A stretch of DNA of 64,000 nucleotides from CBDIHH01 sp965279095 (GCA_965279095.1 CBDIHH010000005.1:496001-560000), one strand, 5' to 3'; positions 17,209 to 27,682 are shown, counted from the stretch's first letter. The notes: generated by a model not told the origin, from the sequence alone. Numbers and translations are program-made.

Positions 17209-18600
17209 TTGTCCAGCTCAGGCGTCGTCACCCGTATCGCCCCCTCGCCGACCGGTTCCATGCACATAGGCACGGCGCGCACGGCATTGTTCAACTGGCT
17301 TTACGCCCGCCACACCGGAGGAACGTTCCTGGTGCGGGTGGAGGACACCGACCTCAAGCGCTCCACCGAGGCCGCGGTGCAGGTGATCTTCGACGGCCTG
17401 GACTGGCTGGGGCTGAAGGCGGACGCCGAGCCGGTGTTCCAGAGCGCCCGCGCCGACCGCCACCGCGAGGCTGTGCAGAGCCTGGTGGACGCTGGAAAAG
17501 CCTACCGCTGCTACATGACCGTGGAGGAGCTCGACGCCGAGCGGGAGAAGAAGCGCGCCGGCGGCCCTGCCCTGCGCTCGCCGTGGCGCGACCGCACCGA
17601 CTATCCGGACGGCGCCTATACGATCCGCTTCCGCGGGCCGACGGACGGCGAGACGATCATCCACGACCTGGTCAAGGGCGACGTCCGCTTCCACAACCGC
17701 GAACTCGACGACCTGGTTCTGCTGCGCTCGGACGGGGCGCCCACCTACAATCTCGCCGTCGTCGTGGACGACCATGACATGGGCGTCACCCACGTCATCC
17801 GCGGGGACGACCACATGAACAACGCCCCCCGCCAGGCCCTGCTCTATGAGGCCCTCGGCTTTCCCCTGCCGGCTTTCGGCCATATCCCGCTGATCCACGG
17901 CGAGGACGGCGCCAAGCTGTCCAAACGCCACGGCGCCCAGGCGGTGGGTGAGTTCGCCGACATGGGCTACCTGCCGGAGGCCATGCGCAACTACCTCGCC
18001 CGCCTCGGCTGGGCCCATGGCGACGACGAGATCTTCACGGACCAGCAGGCCATCGCCTGGTTCGACGTGGCCGATGTGGTCTCGTCCCCCGCCCGCCTGG
18101 ACTGGCGCAAGCTCAACCACATCAACGGCCACTACCTGCGCCAGGCCGAGCCTGAGCGCCTGGTCGGCCTGACGGTGGCGGCCCTGGCCCGGCGCGGCGA
18201 AACCGTCGACCCCGACCGGGTGCGGTCCACCCTGCCGCATGTGCTCGAGGGGGCCGCCACGGTGGTGGACCTCGCCGACCGGATGGCCTTCGCCCTTAAG
18301 GCGCGGCCCCTGGCCCTGGACGACAAGACCCGCGGCCTGATCGCCGGCGAGGGCGGGGAGCGGCTCGCGCGGCTGGCGTCCAGCCTGCGGGAAACCCTGC
18401 CGTGGGACGCCGTCACACTCACGCAGGCCCTGAAATCCTTCGCCGAGGCCGAGGGCGTGGGCATGGGCAAGTTCGGCCCCGGCCTGCGCGGCGTCCTCAG
18501 CGGCGGCGCGCCGGCGCCGGACCTGGCGGGGGCCATGGCGGCGCTCGGCCGCGAGGAGAGTCTCGGCCGGATCGAGGATGCTCTTTCGCCCGCCTCGTAA
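17209..18600 (+). CDS. gltX: Glutamyl-tRNA synthetase
   Basis: Charges tRNA-Glu (and in many alphaproteobacteria tRNA-Gln). The N-terminus is SSSGVVTRIAPSPTGSMHIG, containing the class I HIGH motif; the KMSKS equivalent is AKLSKRHGAQ, followed by the anticodon-binding helical domain. I chose the TTG at 17209 because GGAAG lies 5 nt upstream and the protein then starts like its family. An ATG at 17134 would add 25 Arg/Ala-rich residues. With the TTG start the gene is 463 residues, near the usual 465-470. It is divergent from comEC and 65 nt before gltA. Confidence 0.95.
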   Translation: MSSSGVVTRIAPSPTGSMHIGTARTALFNWLYARHTGGTFLVRVEDTDLKRSTEAAVQVIFDGLDWLGLKADAEPVFQSARADRHREAVQSLVDAGKAYRCYMTVEELDAEREKKRAGGPALRSPWRDRTDYPDGAYTIRFRGPTDGETIIHDLVKGDVRFHNRELDDLVLLRSDGAPTYNLAVVVDDHDMGVTHVIRGDDHMNNAPRQALLYEALGFPLPAFGHIPLIHGEDGAKLSKRHGAQAVGEFADMGYLPEAMRNYLARLGWAHGDDEIFTDQQAIAWFDVADVVSSPARLDWRKLNHINGHYLRQAEPERLVGLTVAALARRGETVDPDRVRSTLPHVLEGAATVVDLADRMAFALKARPLALDDKTRGLIAGEGGERLARLASSLRETLPWDAVTLTQALKSFAEAEGVGMGKFGPGLRGVLSGGAPAPDLAGAMAALGREESLGRIEDALSPAS

Positions 18601-18665
18601 GGCGCTATAAGGCGACCGGATTTGTGTTGCGGCTGCGAAGTCGCCCCTTTCGATGGAACCTGGCG

Positions 18666-19964
<1,299 letters not shown>

Positions 19965-20003
19965 AGCGGGCTTGCTTTAGACGGAACCGACGACAAATCG
20001 TTC

Positions 20004-20130
20004 GATCCCCCCGGCGAAAGCCGGGGCCCAGATCATATAGCTCGACGGGAACGCCTTAGGATCTGGATCCCGGCTGGAGCCTGCCCTTGGGCCGGCCAAA
20101 GGCCGGACCCGGGGGCCGGGACGATCGGGA
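20004..20130. repeat. Degenerate interspersed inverted repeat between gltA and lpxB
   Basis: The left part (20004-20034) has the core CCCCGGCGAAAGCCGGGG followed by CCAGATC. The right part (20051-20130) starts GCCTTAGGATCTGGATCCCGG and contains an extra segment with a GGCCGGCC-AAA-GGCCGG hairpin before it ends. GCCTTAGGATCTG is shared with the element at 51563-51646, so both belong to one family. It occupies the 201-nt gap between convergent genes, where it may also act as a transcription barrier. Confidence 0.65.
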
Positions 20131-20165
20131 TGGGGTCGAGCGCTTTGGCCTGAAGCCGACACGGT

Positions 20166-21329
20166 TTAGGCCCGGCGCGCCGCCAGCACGGCCAGCACCG
20201 CATCGGCCGCCCGCTCGGCAGGATCGCCGTCGCGGGGTCCCATCAGGGCGATGGCCGCCGTCTGCTCAAGGATTTGCGCTTCGCGAAAAGCCGGATCGTC
20301 GAGCAGGGGCGCCAGCGCCGCCGCCAGGGCGGGCCCGGTGCAGCGGTCCTGGATCAGTTCCGGGACGACGAACCGCTTGGCCGCGATGTTGAGCAGGGTC
20401 ACCCAGGGGGTGCGGATCAGCCGCTGCAGCACCGCATAGGTGATCGGGCTGAGCCGGTATCCCACCACCATGGGACAGCCCGCCAGGGCCAGCTCGGTGG
20501 TCACCGTGCCGCTGCAGGCCAGGGCCGCGGTGGCGCCGACCATGGCGTCGGCCTTGGACGCCTCGTCGGTCAGCAGGGTCGCGCCCGGCCAGTCCGCCGC
20601 CAACGCCCTCACGGCGGGGGCGACCGTCTCGGCCGCGGCGACGAGGATTCTCAGCTTCGGCCGATCGGCCTGCAACCGTCGCACCGCTTCGGCGATGGCC
20701 GGCCCCATACGGCTTACCTCCGACGGCCGGCTGCCCGGCAGGACCAGCAGGAGGGGGTCGTCGGGCGCCGCCCCGATACGGGCGCGCAGGCGCGCGGGAT
20801 CCGCCCCGGAGAAGTCCTTGATGAGGGCCGAGTTGCCCACGAAGGTGGTCTTCAACCCCTCCGCCTCGAAATAGGGGGCGTCGAAGGCGTGGATCGACAG
20901 CAGGTGGTCCACGGCCCGCGCCAGGGTGCGCGCCCGCCCGGGTCGTGAGGCCCAGACCTGGGGACCGACGTATTTGACGATCGGCATCGCCGGATCGAGC
21001 CGGCGCAGCCGGTGGGCGACCCGCAGGGTGAAGCCCCAGCTGTCCACCAGGACGGCGATGTCCGGCCGCTCGCGCGCCGCCAGGGCCGCGGCGTCATTGA
21101 CCCGCCGGACCACGCGCGGATAGGCCTTCAGCCCCTCGAACAGCCCCAGGATCGACAGTTGCGAGATGTCGAAGGGGCTGACGATGCCGATCTCGGCCAT
21201 GCGCGCGCCGCCGACGCCGACGAAGCGCACCCCCTCCCCCAGTCGCCGCCGCAGGGCCCGCGCCAGGCCGGCCGCCATGGCGTCGCCCGACGCCTCGGCC
21301 GCCACCAGCATGACGCACAGGGGCTTCAC
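20166..21329 (-). CDS. lpxB: Lipid-A-disaccharide synthase
   Basis: Joins UDP-2,3-diacylglucosamine and lipid X into the lipid A disaccharide at the inner membrane surface (GT19 family). 387 residues. The N-terminal VAAEASGDAMAAGLARAL motif is family-typical, followed by FVGVGGARMAEIG, KYVGPQVWASRPGRA, VLPGSRPSEV, ACSGTVTTELAL and the C-terminal PELIQDRCTG. It ends the lipid A gene group and overlaps lpxI by 4 nt. Confidence 0.97.
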   Translation of the reverse strand: MKPLCVMLVAAEASGDAMAAGLARALRRRLGEGVRFVGVGGARMAEIGIVSPFDISQLSILGLFEGLKAYPRVVRRVNDAAALAARERPDIAVLVDSWGFTLRVAHRLRRLDPAMPIVKYVGPQVWASRPGRARTLARAVDHLLSIHAFDAPYFEAEGLKTTFVGNSALIKDFSGADPARLRARIGAAPDDPLLLVLPGSRPSEVSRMGPAIAEAVRRLQADRPKLRILVAAAETVAPAVRALAADWPGATLLTDEASKADAMVGATAALACSGTVTTELALAGCPMVVGYRLSPITYAVLQRLIRTPWVTLLNIAAKRFVVPELIQDRCTGPALAAALAPLLDDPAFREAQILEQTAAIALMGPRDGDPAERAADAVLAVLAARRA

Positions 21330-22165
21330 GAGGCCTGAGGCTCGACGCCGAGGACGAACAGGCCCAGCCGGTCGGCGGTCGCGATCACCGCGGCCCGGTC
21401 CATCACCAGCACGGCGCCGGCCTCGCCGACGATTCCCGCCAGGCCCGCCCGCGCCGCCGCCTCGACCGTGGCGGGGCCGATGGCCGGGAGATCGACACGG
21501 CGCTCCTGGATGGGCTTGGGCCGCTTGGCCAGCACCCCGCGCCGGGCCTGGGGAGAGCCGCGTAGGGCCGGCGGCAGGCCCGCGCAGCGGGCGAGCATGG
21601 CGTCGGTGCCTTCCTGGGCCTCGACCGCGAGGACCAGGCCATCGCAGATCACGGCGCCCTGACCGATATCCAGCGCGCCGATGGCGGCGGCGACCTCAAG
21701 GGCGCGGGCGATGTCGCCCTGGTGGGCCTGGGAAGGGGCCAGGGCGCCCAGGGGCCCGGCCCCGAGGGTCAGCCCCTCCGCCACCTGATGCGCGCCCTCC
21801 ACGGCGAAGCCTTCGCTCTCGAACTCCGCCACCAGGAAGCGCAACAGGGCGTCGTCGCCCCGCCGGGCGGCGGCGATGGCCCCCGGCAGGGCCTTGAGGC
21901 CGCGCCAGTCCGGCTTGAGGGCGGCGAAGTCCGGGCGGTCCACCTTGCCGGCCAGGCAGACGGTGGCGCAGCCCTGGCGGCGCAGGGCGTCAAAACAGCG
22001 GCCGAGCTCAGCGACGCCGATGGTCTCGCCGGCGAAGGCGTCCATGGCGGCGTCGGCGAACCCCCTCAGGCGGATCACGAACAGGGATCGACCGGCCGCC
22101 TGGCATTGCCGGGCGAGCGCCAGGGGCAGGTCGCCGCCCCCCGCGATCAGGCCGAGGGGCGCCAT
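21326..22165 (-). CDS. lpxI: UDP-2,3-diacylglucosamine pyrophosphatase LpxI
   Basis: Hydrolyses UDP-2,3-diacylglucosamine to lipid X and UMP. It is the non-homologous substitute for LpxH, first characterised in Caulobacter. 279 residues. It begins MAPLGLIAGGGDLPLALARQ, the N-terminal Rossmann-like signature of the DUF1009 family, and carries RRGDDALLRFLVAEFESEGF and RRVDLPAIGPATVEAAARAGLAGI in the C-terminal domain. It sits between lpxA and lpxB with a 3-nt gap and a 4-nt overlap. No LpxH is in the window. Confidence 0.95.
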   Translation of the reverse strand: MAPLGLIAGGGDLPLALARQCQAAGRSLFVIRLRGFADAAMDAFAGETIGVAELGRCFDALRRQGCATVCLAGKVDRPDFAALKPDWRGLKALPGAIAAARRGDDALLRFLVAEFESEGFAVEGAHQVAEGLTLGAGPLGALAPSQAHQGDIARALEVAAAIGALDIGQGAVICDGLVLAVEAQEGTDAMLARCAGLPPALRGSPQARRGVLAKRPKPIQERRVDLPAIGPATVEAAARAGLAGIVGEAGAVLVMDRAAVIATADRLGLFVLGVEPQAS

Positions 22166-22168
22166 CGG

Positions 22169-22957
22169 CTACAGCCCCGGCAGGCAGAGCGGCCGGTTGG
22201 CGTCGGCGCGGATGAAGTCGATCAGCTCCATCACCTCGGGCGAGCCGGCATAGACGCTGGTGGCGTCCTCCAGCCGCTCCTGGAAGGTGCCCTCGTCGGC
22301 GAACAGCAGCCGGTAGGCGGCGCGCAGCTCGTTGATGATCTCGCGCGTGAAGCCCCGGCGCTTGAGCCCGACGAGATTGAGGCCCTCCAGGTGCGCGTGG
22401 TTGCCCCACACCGAGCCGAAGGGGATGACGTCCTTGGTGACCATCGCCAGGGCGCCGACGAAGGCATAGCGACCGACGCGGGTATGCTGGTGCACCCCCA
22501 CCAGGCCGCCCAGGGTGACGAAGTCCCCGATCTGCACATGGCCGGCGAGAGAGGCGTTGTTGGCCATGATCACCCCGTCGCCGACGATGCAGTCGTGGGC
22601 CACGTGCGCGCCGACCATATACATCCCGTCCGAGCCGACGGTGGTCACGCCGCGATGCAGGGCGCTGCCGGCGTGCATGGTGACATGCTCGCGGATGATG
22701 TTGCGCGCGCCGATCTCGAGCCGGGTGTCCTCGTCCCGGGCCCCGGCCATCTGCGCGGCGCCCCCCAGGCAGGCGAAGGCATGGATTTCGCAGTCGGGCC
22801 CGATCTGCACGTCGCCCTCGATGACCACGTGCGACTGCAGCCGCACCCGGTCGCCGATCTGCGCCTTGGGACCGATGACGCAGAAGGCGCCGACCTGCAC
22901 CCCCTCCCCCAGCCGCGCGCCCTCGTGGACGAGGGCAGTGGAATGGATGACGGTCAT
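22169..22957 (-). CDS. lpxA: UDP-N-acetylglucosamine acyltransferase
   Basis: First step of lipid A synthesis: transfers a 3-hydroxyacyl chain from ACP to UDP-GlcNAc. 262 residues from the ATG at 22957, whose ATGA overlaps the fabZ stop. Left-handed beta-helix hexapeptide repeats fill residues 1-190, with His118 and catalytic-type His121 in MVGAHVAHDCIVG. A helical C-terminal domain follows. The longer upstream reading (12 extra residues) is rejected. Confidence 0.97.
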   Translation of the reverse strand: MTVIHSTALVHEGARLGEGVQVGAFCVIGPKAQIGDRVRLQSHVVIEGDVQIGPDCEIHAFACLGGAAQMAGARDEDTRLEIGARNIIREHVTMHAGSALHRGVTTVGSDGMYMVGAHVAHDCIVGDGVIMANNASLAGHVQIGDFVTLGGLVGVHQHTRVGRYAFVGALAMVTKDVIPFGSVWGNHAHLEGLNLVGLKRRGFTREIINELRAAYRLLFADEGTFQERLEDATSVYAGSPEVMELIDFIRADANRPLCLPGL

Positions 22958-23427
22958 TTGGGGTTGTCGACGACCATGGCGGCGAATTCGCACTGGGCGG
23001 CCAGCTTGTCGCCGACCAGGGCCTTGCCGGAGAATTTGAACAGGTCGCCGCGGTGCTTGATCACCTGCACGGGCATCCGCAGCACGTCGCCAGGGCGCAC
23101 GGGAACGCGGAAACGGGCATTGTCCACCGAGATGAACAGGATGGTGCGGCCGGTGACATCGGCGTTGAGGGTCTTGGACATCAGCAGGGCGCCCGACTGG
23201 GCGATGGCCTCGACGATCAGCACCCCGGGCATCACGGGATTCTCGGGGAAGTGACCCTGGAAGAAGGGCTCATTCGCTGTCACGCATTTTATGCCGACGA
23301 TCGAGTCGTTGGCGCGATAGTCCTCGGCGCGGTCGACCAGCAGGAACGGGAAACGATGCGGGATCCGTCGCAGGATCTCGGCGCTGTCGATGCTGATGGG
23401 GTCGTGGGACGTGTCGGCCTCGGTCAT
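22954..23427 (-). CDS. fabZ: 3-hydroxyacyl-ACP dehydratase FabZ
   Basis: Dehydrates 3-hydroxyacyl-ACP during fatty acid elongation and thereby competes with LpxA and LpxD for the same substrates. 157 residues from the ATG at 23427, hot-dog fold. It contains the N-terminal IPHRFPFLLVDR motif, and the catalytic pair His59 (GHFPENPVMPG) and Glu73. It overlaps both lpxD and lpxA by 4 nt, so synthesis of the competing enzymes is coupled. Confidence 0.97.
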   Translation of the reverse strand: MTEADTSHDPISIDSAEILRRIPHRFPFLLVDRAEDYRANDSIVGIKCVTANEPFFQGHFPENPVMPGVLIVEAIAQSGALLMSKTLNADVTGRTILFISVDNARFRVPVRPGDVLRMPVQVIKHRGDLFKFSGKALVGDKLAAQCEFAAMVVDNPK

Positions 23428-24449
23428 GTGTCGGGCGCCTCCTCGCGATGGCGCGCCATCTTGGCCAGCCAGGCTGTCTCGCGCATGAACCTGCGAATCG
23501 GCCGCGCAGGGGACCCGACCCACATCTCGCCCGCCGGCACGTCCTTCATCACGCCCGCGGCGGCGGCGATCCTCGCCCCTGCCCCGACCTTGATATGATC
23601 GGCGATGCCGGCGCGGCCGCCGAAGGCGACCCCGTCCTCGACCACGACACTGCCGGAGATGCCGGTCTGGGCCGCCAGCATGCAGTTGCGGCCGATGCGC
23701 ACGTTGTGGGCGATCTGTACGAGGTTGTCGATCTTGGTGTTCTCGCCGATGACCGTGTCCTCCCAGGCGCCGCGGTCGATGCAGGTGGCGGCGCCGACAG
23801 TCACGCCGTCCTGGATGATCACCCGCCCCAGCTGGGGTACGTCGAGGGCCGCGCCCCGGGCGGTGGTCACCCCGAAGCCGGGCTCGCCGATGATGGCGCC
23901 GGCCAGCACCTTCACCCGGTCGCCGATGAGGGCGAAGCCGACGATCACATGGCCGCTGATGAAACAGTCGCGGCCGACGGCCACGCCCGGCCCGACCACG
24001 CTGTAGGCGCCGATGTAGCTGCCCCGGCCGATCTGGGCGCCGGCCCCGACGATGGCCCCGGGTCCCAGACGCACGCCAGGCTCCAACTGGGCCGTGGGGT
24101 GCACGGCCGGATCGGCGATGTCGGGCAGCCGGGCCCTGTGCAGCCGATCCGCCGCCCGCGCATAGGCGGCATGCGGCTCGGCGGTGATCAGCAGGGCGCA
24201 ACCGGGGGGCGCCTCGCCCGCGGCGTCGGCGGTGGCGAAGCAGGCGCCGGCGGCGGTGGCGCGGAAGTCGTCGCGATAGCGGCGGTCGGCGTAGAAGCCG
24301 ATGTCGTCCGGCCCCGCCCGGGTCAGGGGAGCCACGGACAGGATGGGACGCGCGCCCACCGTCGGGTCGGCCAGCTCGGCGCCGGTGACGGCGGCCAGGT
24401 CGGCCAGGGAAGCCGGGCCCAGACTTTCGAAGAAACGTGGATCCGGCAT
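23424..24449 (-). CDS. lpxD: UDP-3-O-acylglucosamine N-acyltransferase
   Basis: Third step of lipid A synthesis, N-acylating UDP-3-O-acylglucosamine. 341 residues from the ATG at 24449, starting MPDPRFFESLGPASLADLAA. The N-terminal uridine-binding domain (1-105) is followed by a hexapeptide left-handed beta-helix (about 110-300) holding the catalytic-type His in NLVQIAHNVRIG, then a short C-terminal helix. It follows skp after 186 nt containing two hairpins. Confidence 0.97.
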   Translation of the reverse strand: MPDPRFFESLGPASLADLAAVTGAELADPTVGARPILSVAPLTRAGPDDIGFYADRRYRDDFRATAAGACFATADAAGEAPPGCALLITAEPHAAYARAADRLHRARLPDIADPAVHPTAQLEPGVRLGPGAIVGAGAQIGRGSYIGAYSVVGPGVAVGRDCFISGHVIVGFALIGDRVKVLAGAIIGEPGFGVTTARGAALDVPQLGRVIIQDGVTVGAATCIDRGAWEDTVIGENTKIDNLVQIAHNVRIGRNCMLAAQTGISGSVVVEDGVAFGGRAGIADHIKVGAGARIAAAAGVMKDVPAGEMWVGSPARPIRRFMRETAWLAKMARHREEAPDT

Positions 24450-24502
24450 GGTCCCTCTCAGCCGACCCACCTAGAGCGAGTCGCGCACCGACGCCCTGGT
24501 GT

Positions 24503-24530
24503 GCGCTTCAATTTGTTCCATTTGAAGCGC
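24503..24530. repeat. Perfect 9-bp inverted repeat between skp and lpxD
   Basis: GCGCTTCAA (24503-24511) and TTGAAGCGC (24522-24530) are separated by 10 nt. It lies 53 nt upstream of the lpxD start. It may be an operator, an RNA-processing hairpin or a remnant of an interspersed repeat. Confidence 0.5.
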
Positions 24531-24584
24531 CGGCGCGCCAGACATGGGCCTGAAGGCCCGCGCTGCCCATCCGAAGAGCGGGGA

Positions 24585-24623
24585 CCGCCGTTCCGCGCCG
24601 CAAGCTGCAGGGCGGAACGGCGG
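24585..24623 (-). terminator. Strong hairpin just after skp (terminator or processing stem)
   Basis: CCGCCGTTCCGC (24585-24596) and GCGGAACGGCGG (24612-24623) form a perfect 12-bp stem with a 15-nt loop, beginning 12 nt after the skp stop. No T-run follows on the minus strand, so full intrinsic termination is doubtful. It could protect the upstream mRNA end or reduce readthrough into the lpx genes. Confidence 0.5.
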
Positions 24624-24635
24624 GTCGAGCTTTGT

Positions 24636-25247
24636 TTAGCGGCCCTGGGCGGCGGCGGTGTCGAGACGCTCGCGCTCGAAGGTCATGGTCGGCAGCGTCG
24701 TGTTCAGCTGCGTGACCACCCCGGCGGTGATGTCCATGGCCGGGTTGCCATCGGCCACCGAATTGCTGTCCAGCACGAGGCCGCAGCTCTTCTGATTGGC
24801 GACCTGGCGGATCAGCGGACGGGCGGCGTCGCCCACCCGGCCAAGGGCCTTGGCGCTGGTCTGGCGCAGTTCAGCGTCGCGCAGTTGGCTCTTGTTCTGG
24901 AAGGCGTCGAAGCGCTGCTGCAGGGCCTGGGCCCGTTGCTGCAGGGGCTGCTGAGCGGCCGGTGTGGTGGCGGCCTTGGCGGCGGTCTCGATCGACTTCT
25001 TCTCGGTCTCGATGGCCGTGCCTTCGGTCTGCAGCTCGGCCTTGGCCTGGGCGACCAGGGCCTTCATGCGCGCTTCGATGGCCTTGCCGACCATGGAGTC
25101 GGCGAGCAGGGCCCCCGAGGAGACGATGCAGACCCCGGGAACGTTGCCCGTCAGGCCGTAGGCGGCCGCCTGGGCGTGGGCCCCGGAGCCAAAGGAAAGG
25201 GCCGCGACGGCGCTCAAGGCGGCCGCGCCGAACAGTTGTGTTTTCAT
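24636..25247 (-). CDS. skp: OmpH/Skp-like periplasmic chaperone
   Basis: Periplasmic chaperone that escorts unfolded outer-membrane proteins to BAM. 203 residues from the ATG at 25247, with a signal peptide (1-25, cleavage after AHA). The centre (about 50-140) is rich in Ala/Gln/Lys/Glu and is predicted coiled coil, the tentacle region. It starts 7 nt after bamA, the standard order. Sequence similarity in this family is low, so the call rests on position, size, signal peptide and coiled coil. Confidence 0.88.
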   Translation of the reverse strand: MKTQLFGAAALSAVAALSFGSGAHAQAAAYGLTGNVPGVCIVSSGALLADSMVGKAIEARMKALVAQAKAELQTEGTAIETEKKSIETAAKAATTPAAQQPLQQRAQALQQRFDAFQNKSQLRDAELRQTSAKALGRVGDAARPLIRQVANQKSCGLVLDSNSVADGNPAMDITAGVVTQLNTTLPTMTFERERLDTAAAQGR

Positions 25248-25254
25248 GAGTTCT

Positions 25255-27660
25255 CTAGAACCTCGTAGAGGTGGAAAAACGGAAAGTCTCGGTCTTGTCG
25301 TAGTTTTCTTTGGCCAAAACTTGGCTGAAGTCGAAGCGCAGCGGTCCCATCGGCGATTTCCAGAATACACTGACGCCGGCCGAGGCCCTCAGTCCCAGGT
25401 TGTCGAAGATGTTGGGATCGATCTTGTTGGTCGCCGGATCCAGCTTGGACCGGTCGTCCAGGGTCCCCAGGGTGCCCACATCGGTGAACAGGGCGGCCTT
25501 GATGCCATACTGCTCGGGCAGCCCCGTGGGCACGGTCAGCTCCAGCGAGCCGATGGCGTAGGCGTTGCCGCCGAGGGAATCGTCAAAGCGGATGTCGCGA
25601 GGCCCGATCCCGGCGCTCTCAAAGCCCCGGAAGCTGTTGCCGCCCTTGTAGAAGCGGTCATTGAGCCGGACGTAGTCGCCGCTGAAGGCCTTGATGTAGC
25701 CGGCCGACGCCGTGGCGCTGAGGATGAAGGTGGGATTGAAGCCGTAGTAGATGGCCGCGTCGCCCTCGGTGCGCACATATTTCACATCGCCGCCGACCCC
25801 CGCGAAGTCCTGGCTGCCGCCGAAGGTGAAGCCGCGGGTCGGGTTGATGGGATCGTTCCGATAGTCCCAGCGCGCCGTGTAGCCCACCAGGGAGGTGAAG
25901 CTGTCGCCGCGCTGCTGGCAGAGGCTGCGCGAGACCGTCTCCAGGCCGGGCAGGCAGGCCGCGTCGCTGACCACGATGGAGTCGGCGTGGGCGCTGTAGC
26001 GCAGCAACGCCGAGGCGTTCTGACTGAGCGGGAAGCCGACCCGCACGCTGGCCCCCGTCGACCGGGTGTCATACGAGGCATAGTCCGAGAAGTCGTAGCG
26101 GTAGGTGTAGAGGTCGAGACCGGCGCTCAGGTTGCGCCCCAGGAAGCGCGGCTCGGTGAACGAGAAGTCGATCTGCTGGCGCAGCGAGCCGGCGGACACC
26201 CGGAAGCGGACGTTCTGGCCGCGGCCGCGGAAGTTGCGCTCGGTGATGCCGATATCGGCCACCACCTGGTCGACCGAGCTGTAGCCGACGCTGAACGACA
26301 GCTCGCCGGTGGGCTGCTCCTCGACCTTGACCCGCAGGATGGTCTTGTCGGGCGCGCTGCCCGGAAGCTGCTCGATGGTCACGTCCTTGAAGAAGCCCAG
26401 GCCCTTGACCTGGTTCTTGGAGCGATCGACCAGGACGCGGTTGTAGGCGTCGCCCTCGGACACCAGCAGTTCGCGACGCACCACGGGATCCAGGGTTCGG
26501 GTGTTGCCGATGACGTCGATCCGCTCGATGTAGACGCGCGGGCCTTCCTTGACGTCGAAGGTGACGTCGACGGTGTGCTTCTCGCGATTGGCCGTGTAGC
26601 GCGGGCGCACGTCGACGAAGGCGAAGCCCTCGGAGCCCGCGGCGAAGGTCAGGGCGTCGGTGGCCTTCTCGATATTCTCGTCTTCATAGACCTGCCCTTC
26701 CTTGATCGGCAGGAGCTGGCGCAGGGTCTCGGCGTTCAGGCGCTTGAGCTCGGTCTGCACGGTGACCTTGCCGAAGCGGTATTTGGGCCCCTCGTCGATC
26801 GTATAGGTGACCGCGAATCCGTTCTTGTCCGGGGCCAGTTCGGCCACGGCCGAGCCGATGCGGAAGTCGTAGTAGCCGCGGTTGCGGTAGAACTTGCGCA
26901 GCTGCTCGCGGTCGTATTCCAGGCGGTCAGGGTCGTAGTTGTCGTTCGACGAGAAGAACTTGTACCACTTGGACTCCTTGGTCACGACCACGTCGCGCAG
27001 GTCGCCGTCCGAGAAGGCCTTGTTGCCCAGGAAGTTCACGTTGAGGATGCCGCTCTTGGGCCCCTCGTTGATCTCGAAGACCAGGTCGACGCGCTTTTGC
27101 GGCAGCTCGACGATCTTGGGCGATACGTTGGCCGAGATCCGCCCTGACCGGCGGTAGAGCTCGATGATCCGCTGCACGTCCTGTTGGACGCGGGCGCGGG
27201 TGAAGATGCCGCGGGGCCGCACGCTGACCTCGTCGCGCAGCTTGTCTTCCTTCAGGGCGCTGTTCCCCTCGAACACCACCTGGTTGATGATCGGGTTCTC
27301 GACCACGCGGACCATCAGATCCGACCCCACCAGATCGATGCGGACGTCGGCGAACAGATCGGTGCGGAACAGGGTCTTCAGCGCCAGGTCGATCTTCGCC
27401 GGGTCGACGGTGTCGCCGGCCGTGATCGGCAGGTAGGACAGGATGGTGCCCCGCTCGATGCGCTCGGCGCCCTCGATGACCACCCGCTGCACCACGCCCG
27501 TCTGCGGCGGCGGCGCGACGGCCGGGGCCGCCGCGGGGGCCGCCGGGGCCGGGGCCTGGGCCATGGCCGGGCTGCACAGAGCCGTCGTGCCCAGCAGCGC
27601 TGACAGGCTGGAGGCCAGCAGGGCGTTCCTGGTGCGAGAGTTTTCCATCAGTCCAGCCAT
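25255..27660 (-). CDS. bamA: Outer-membrane protein assembly factor BamA
   Basis: Core of the BAM complex, inserting beta-barrel proteins into the outer membrane. 801 residues. A signal peptide ends AMA-Q at 34/35, followed by an Ala/Pro-rich linker (35-55) and five POTRA domains (about 56-455; repeats such as INQVVFEGNSALKEDKL and IERIDVIGNTRTLDPVVRREL). A 16-strand barrel follows with the conserved NSFRGFES loop, ending in the typical terminal Phe. Met5 is an alternative start. It lies between rseP (22 nt) and skp (7 nt). Confidence 0.97.
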   Translation of the reverse strand: MAGLMENSRTRNALLASSLSALLGTTALCSPAMAQAPAPAAPAAAPAVAPPPQTGVVQRVVIEGAERIERGTILSYLPITAGDTVDPAKIDLALKTLFRTDLFADVRIDLVGSDLMVRVVENPIINQVVFEGNSALKEDKLRDEVSVRPRGIFTRARVQQDVQRIIELYRRSGRISANVSPKIVELPQKRVDLVFEINEGPKSGILNVNFLGNKAFSDGDLRDVVVTKESKWYKFFSSNDNYDPDRLEYDREQLRKFYRNRGYYDFRIGSAVAELAPDKNGFAVTYTIDEGPKYRFGKVTVQTELKRLNAETLRQLLPIKEGQVYEDENIEKATDALTFAAGSEGFAFVDVRPRYTANREKHTVDVTFDVKEGPRVYIERIDVIGNTRTLDPVVRRELLVSEGDAYNRVLVDRSKNQVKGLGFFKDVTIEQLPGSAPDKTILRVKVEEQPTGELSFSVGYSSVDQVVADIGITERNFRGRGQNVRFRVSAGSLRQQIDFSFTEPRFLGRNLSAGLDLYTYRYDFSDYASYDTRSTGASVRVGFPLSQNASALLRYSAHADSIVVSDAACLPGLETVSRSLCQQRGDSFTSLVGYTARWDYRNDPINPTRGFTFGGSQDFAGVGGDVKYVRTEGDAAIYYGFNPTFILSATASAGYIKAFSGDYVRLNDRFYKGGNSFRGFESAGIGPRDIRFDDSLGGNAYAIGSLELTVPTGLPEQYGIKAALFTDVGTLGTLDDRSKLDPATNKIDPNIFDNLGLRASAGVSVFWKSPMGPLRFDFSQVLAKENYDKTETFRFSTSTRF

Positions 27661-27682
27661 GTAAATGAAGAGAGCCCCCGCT

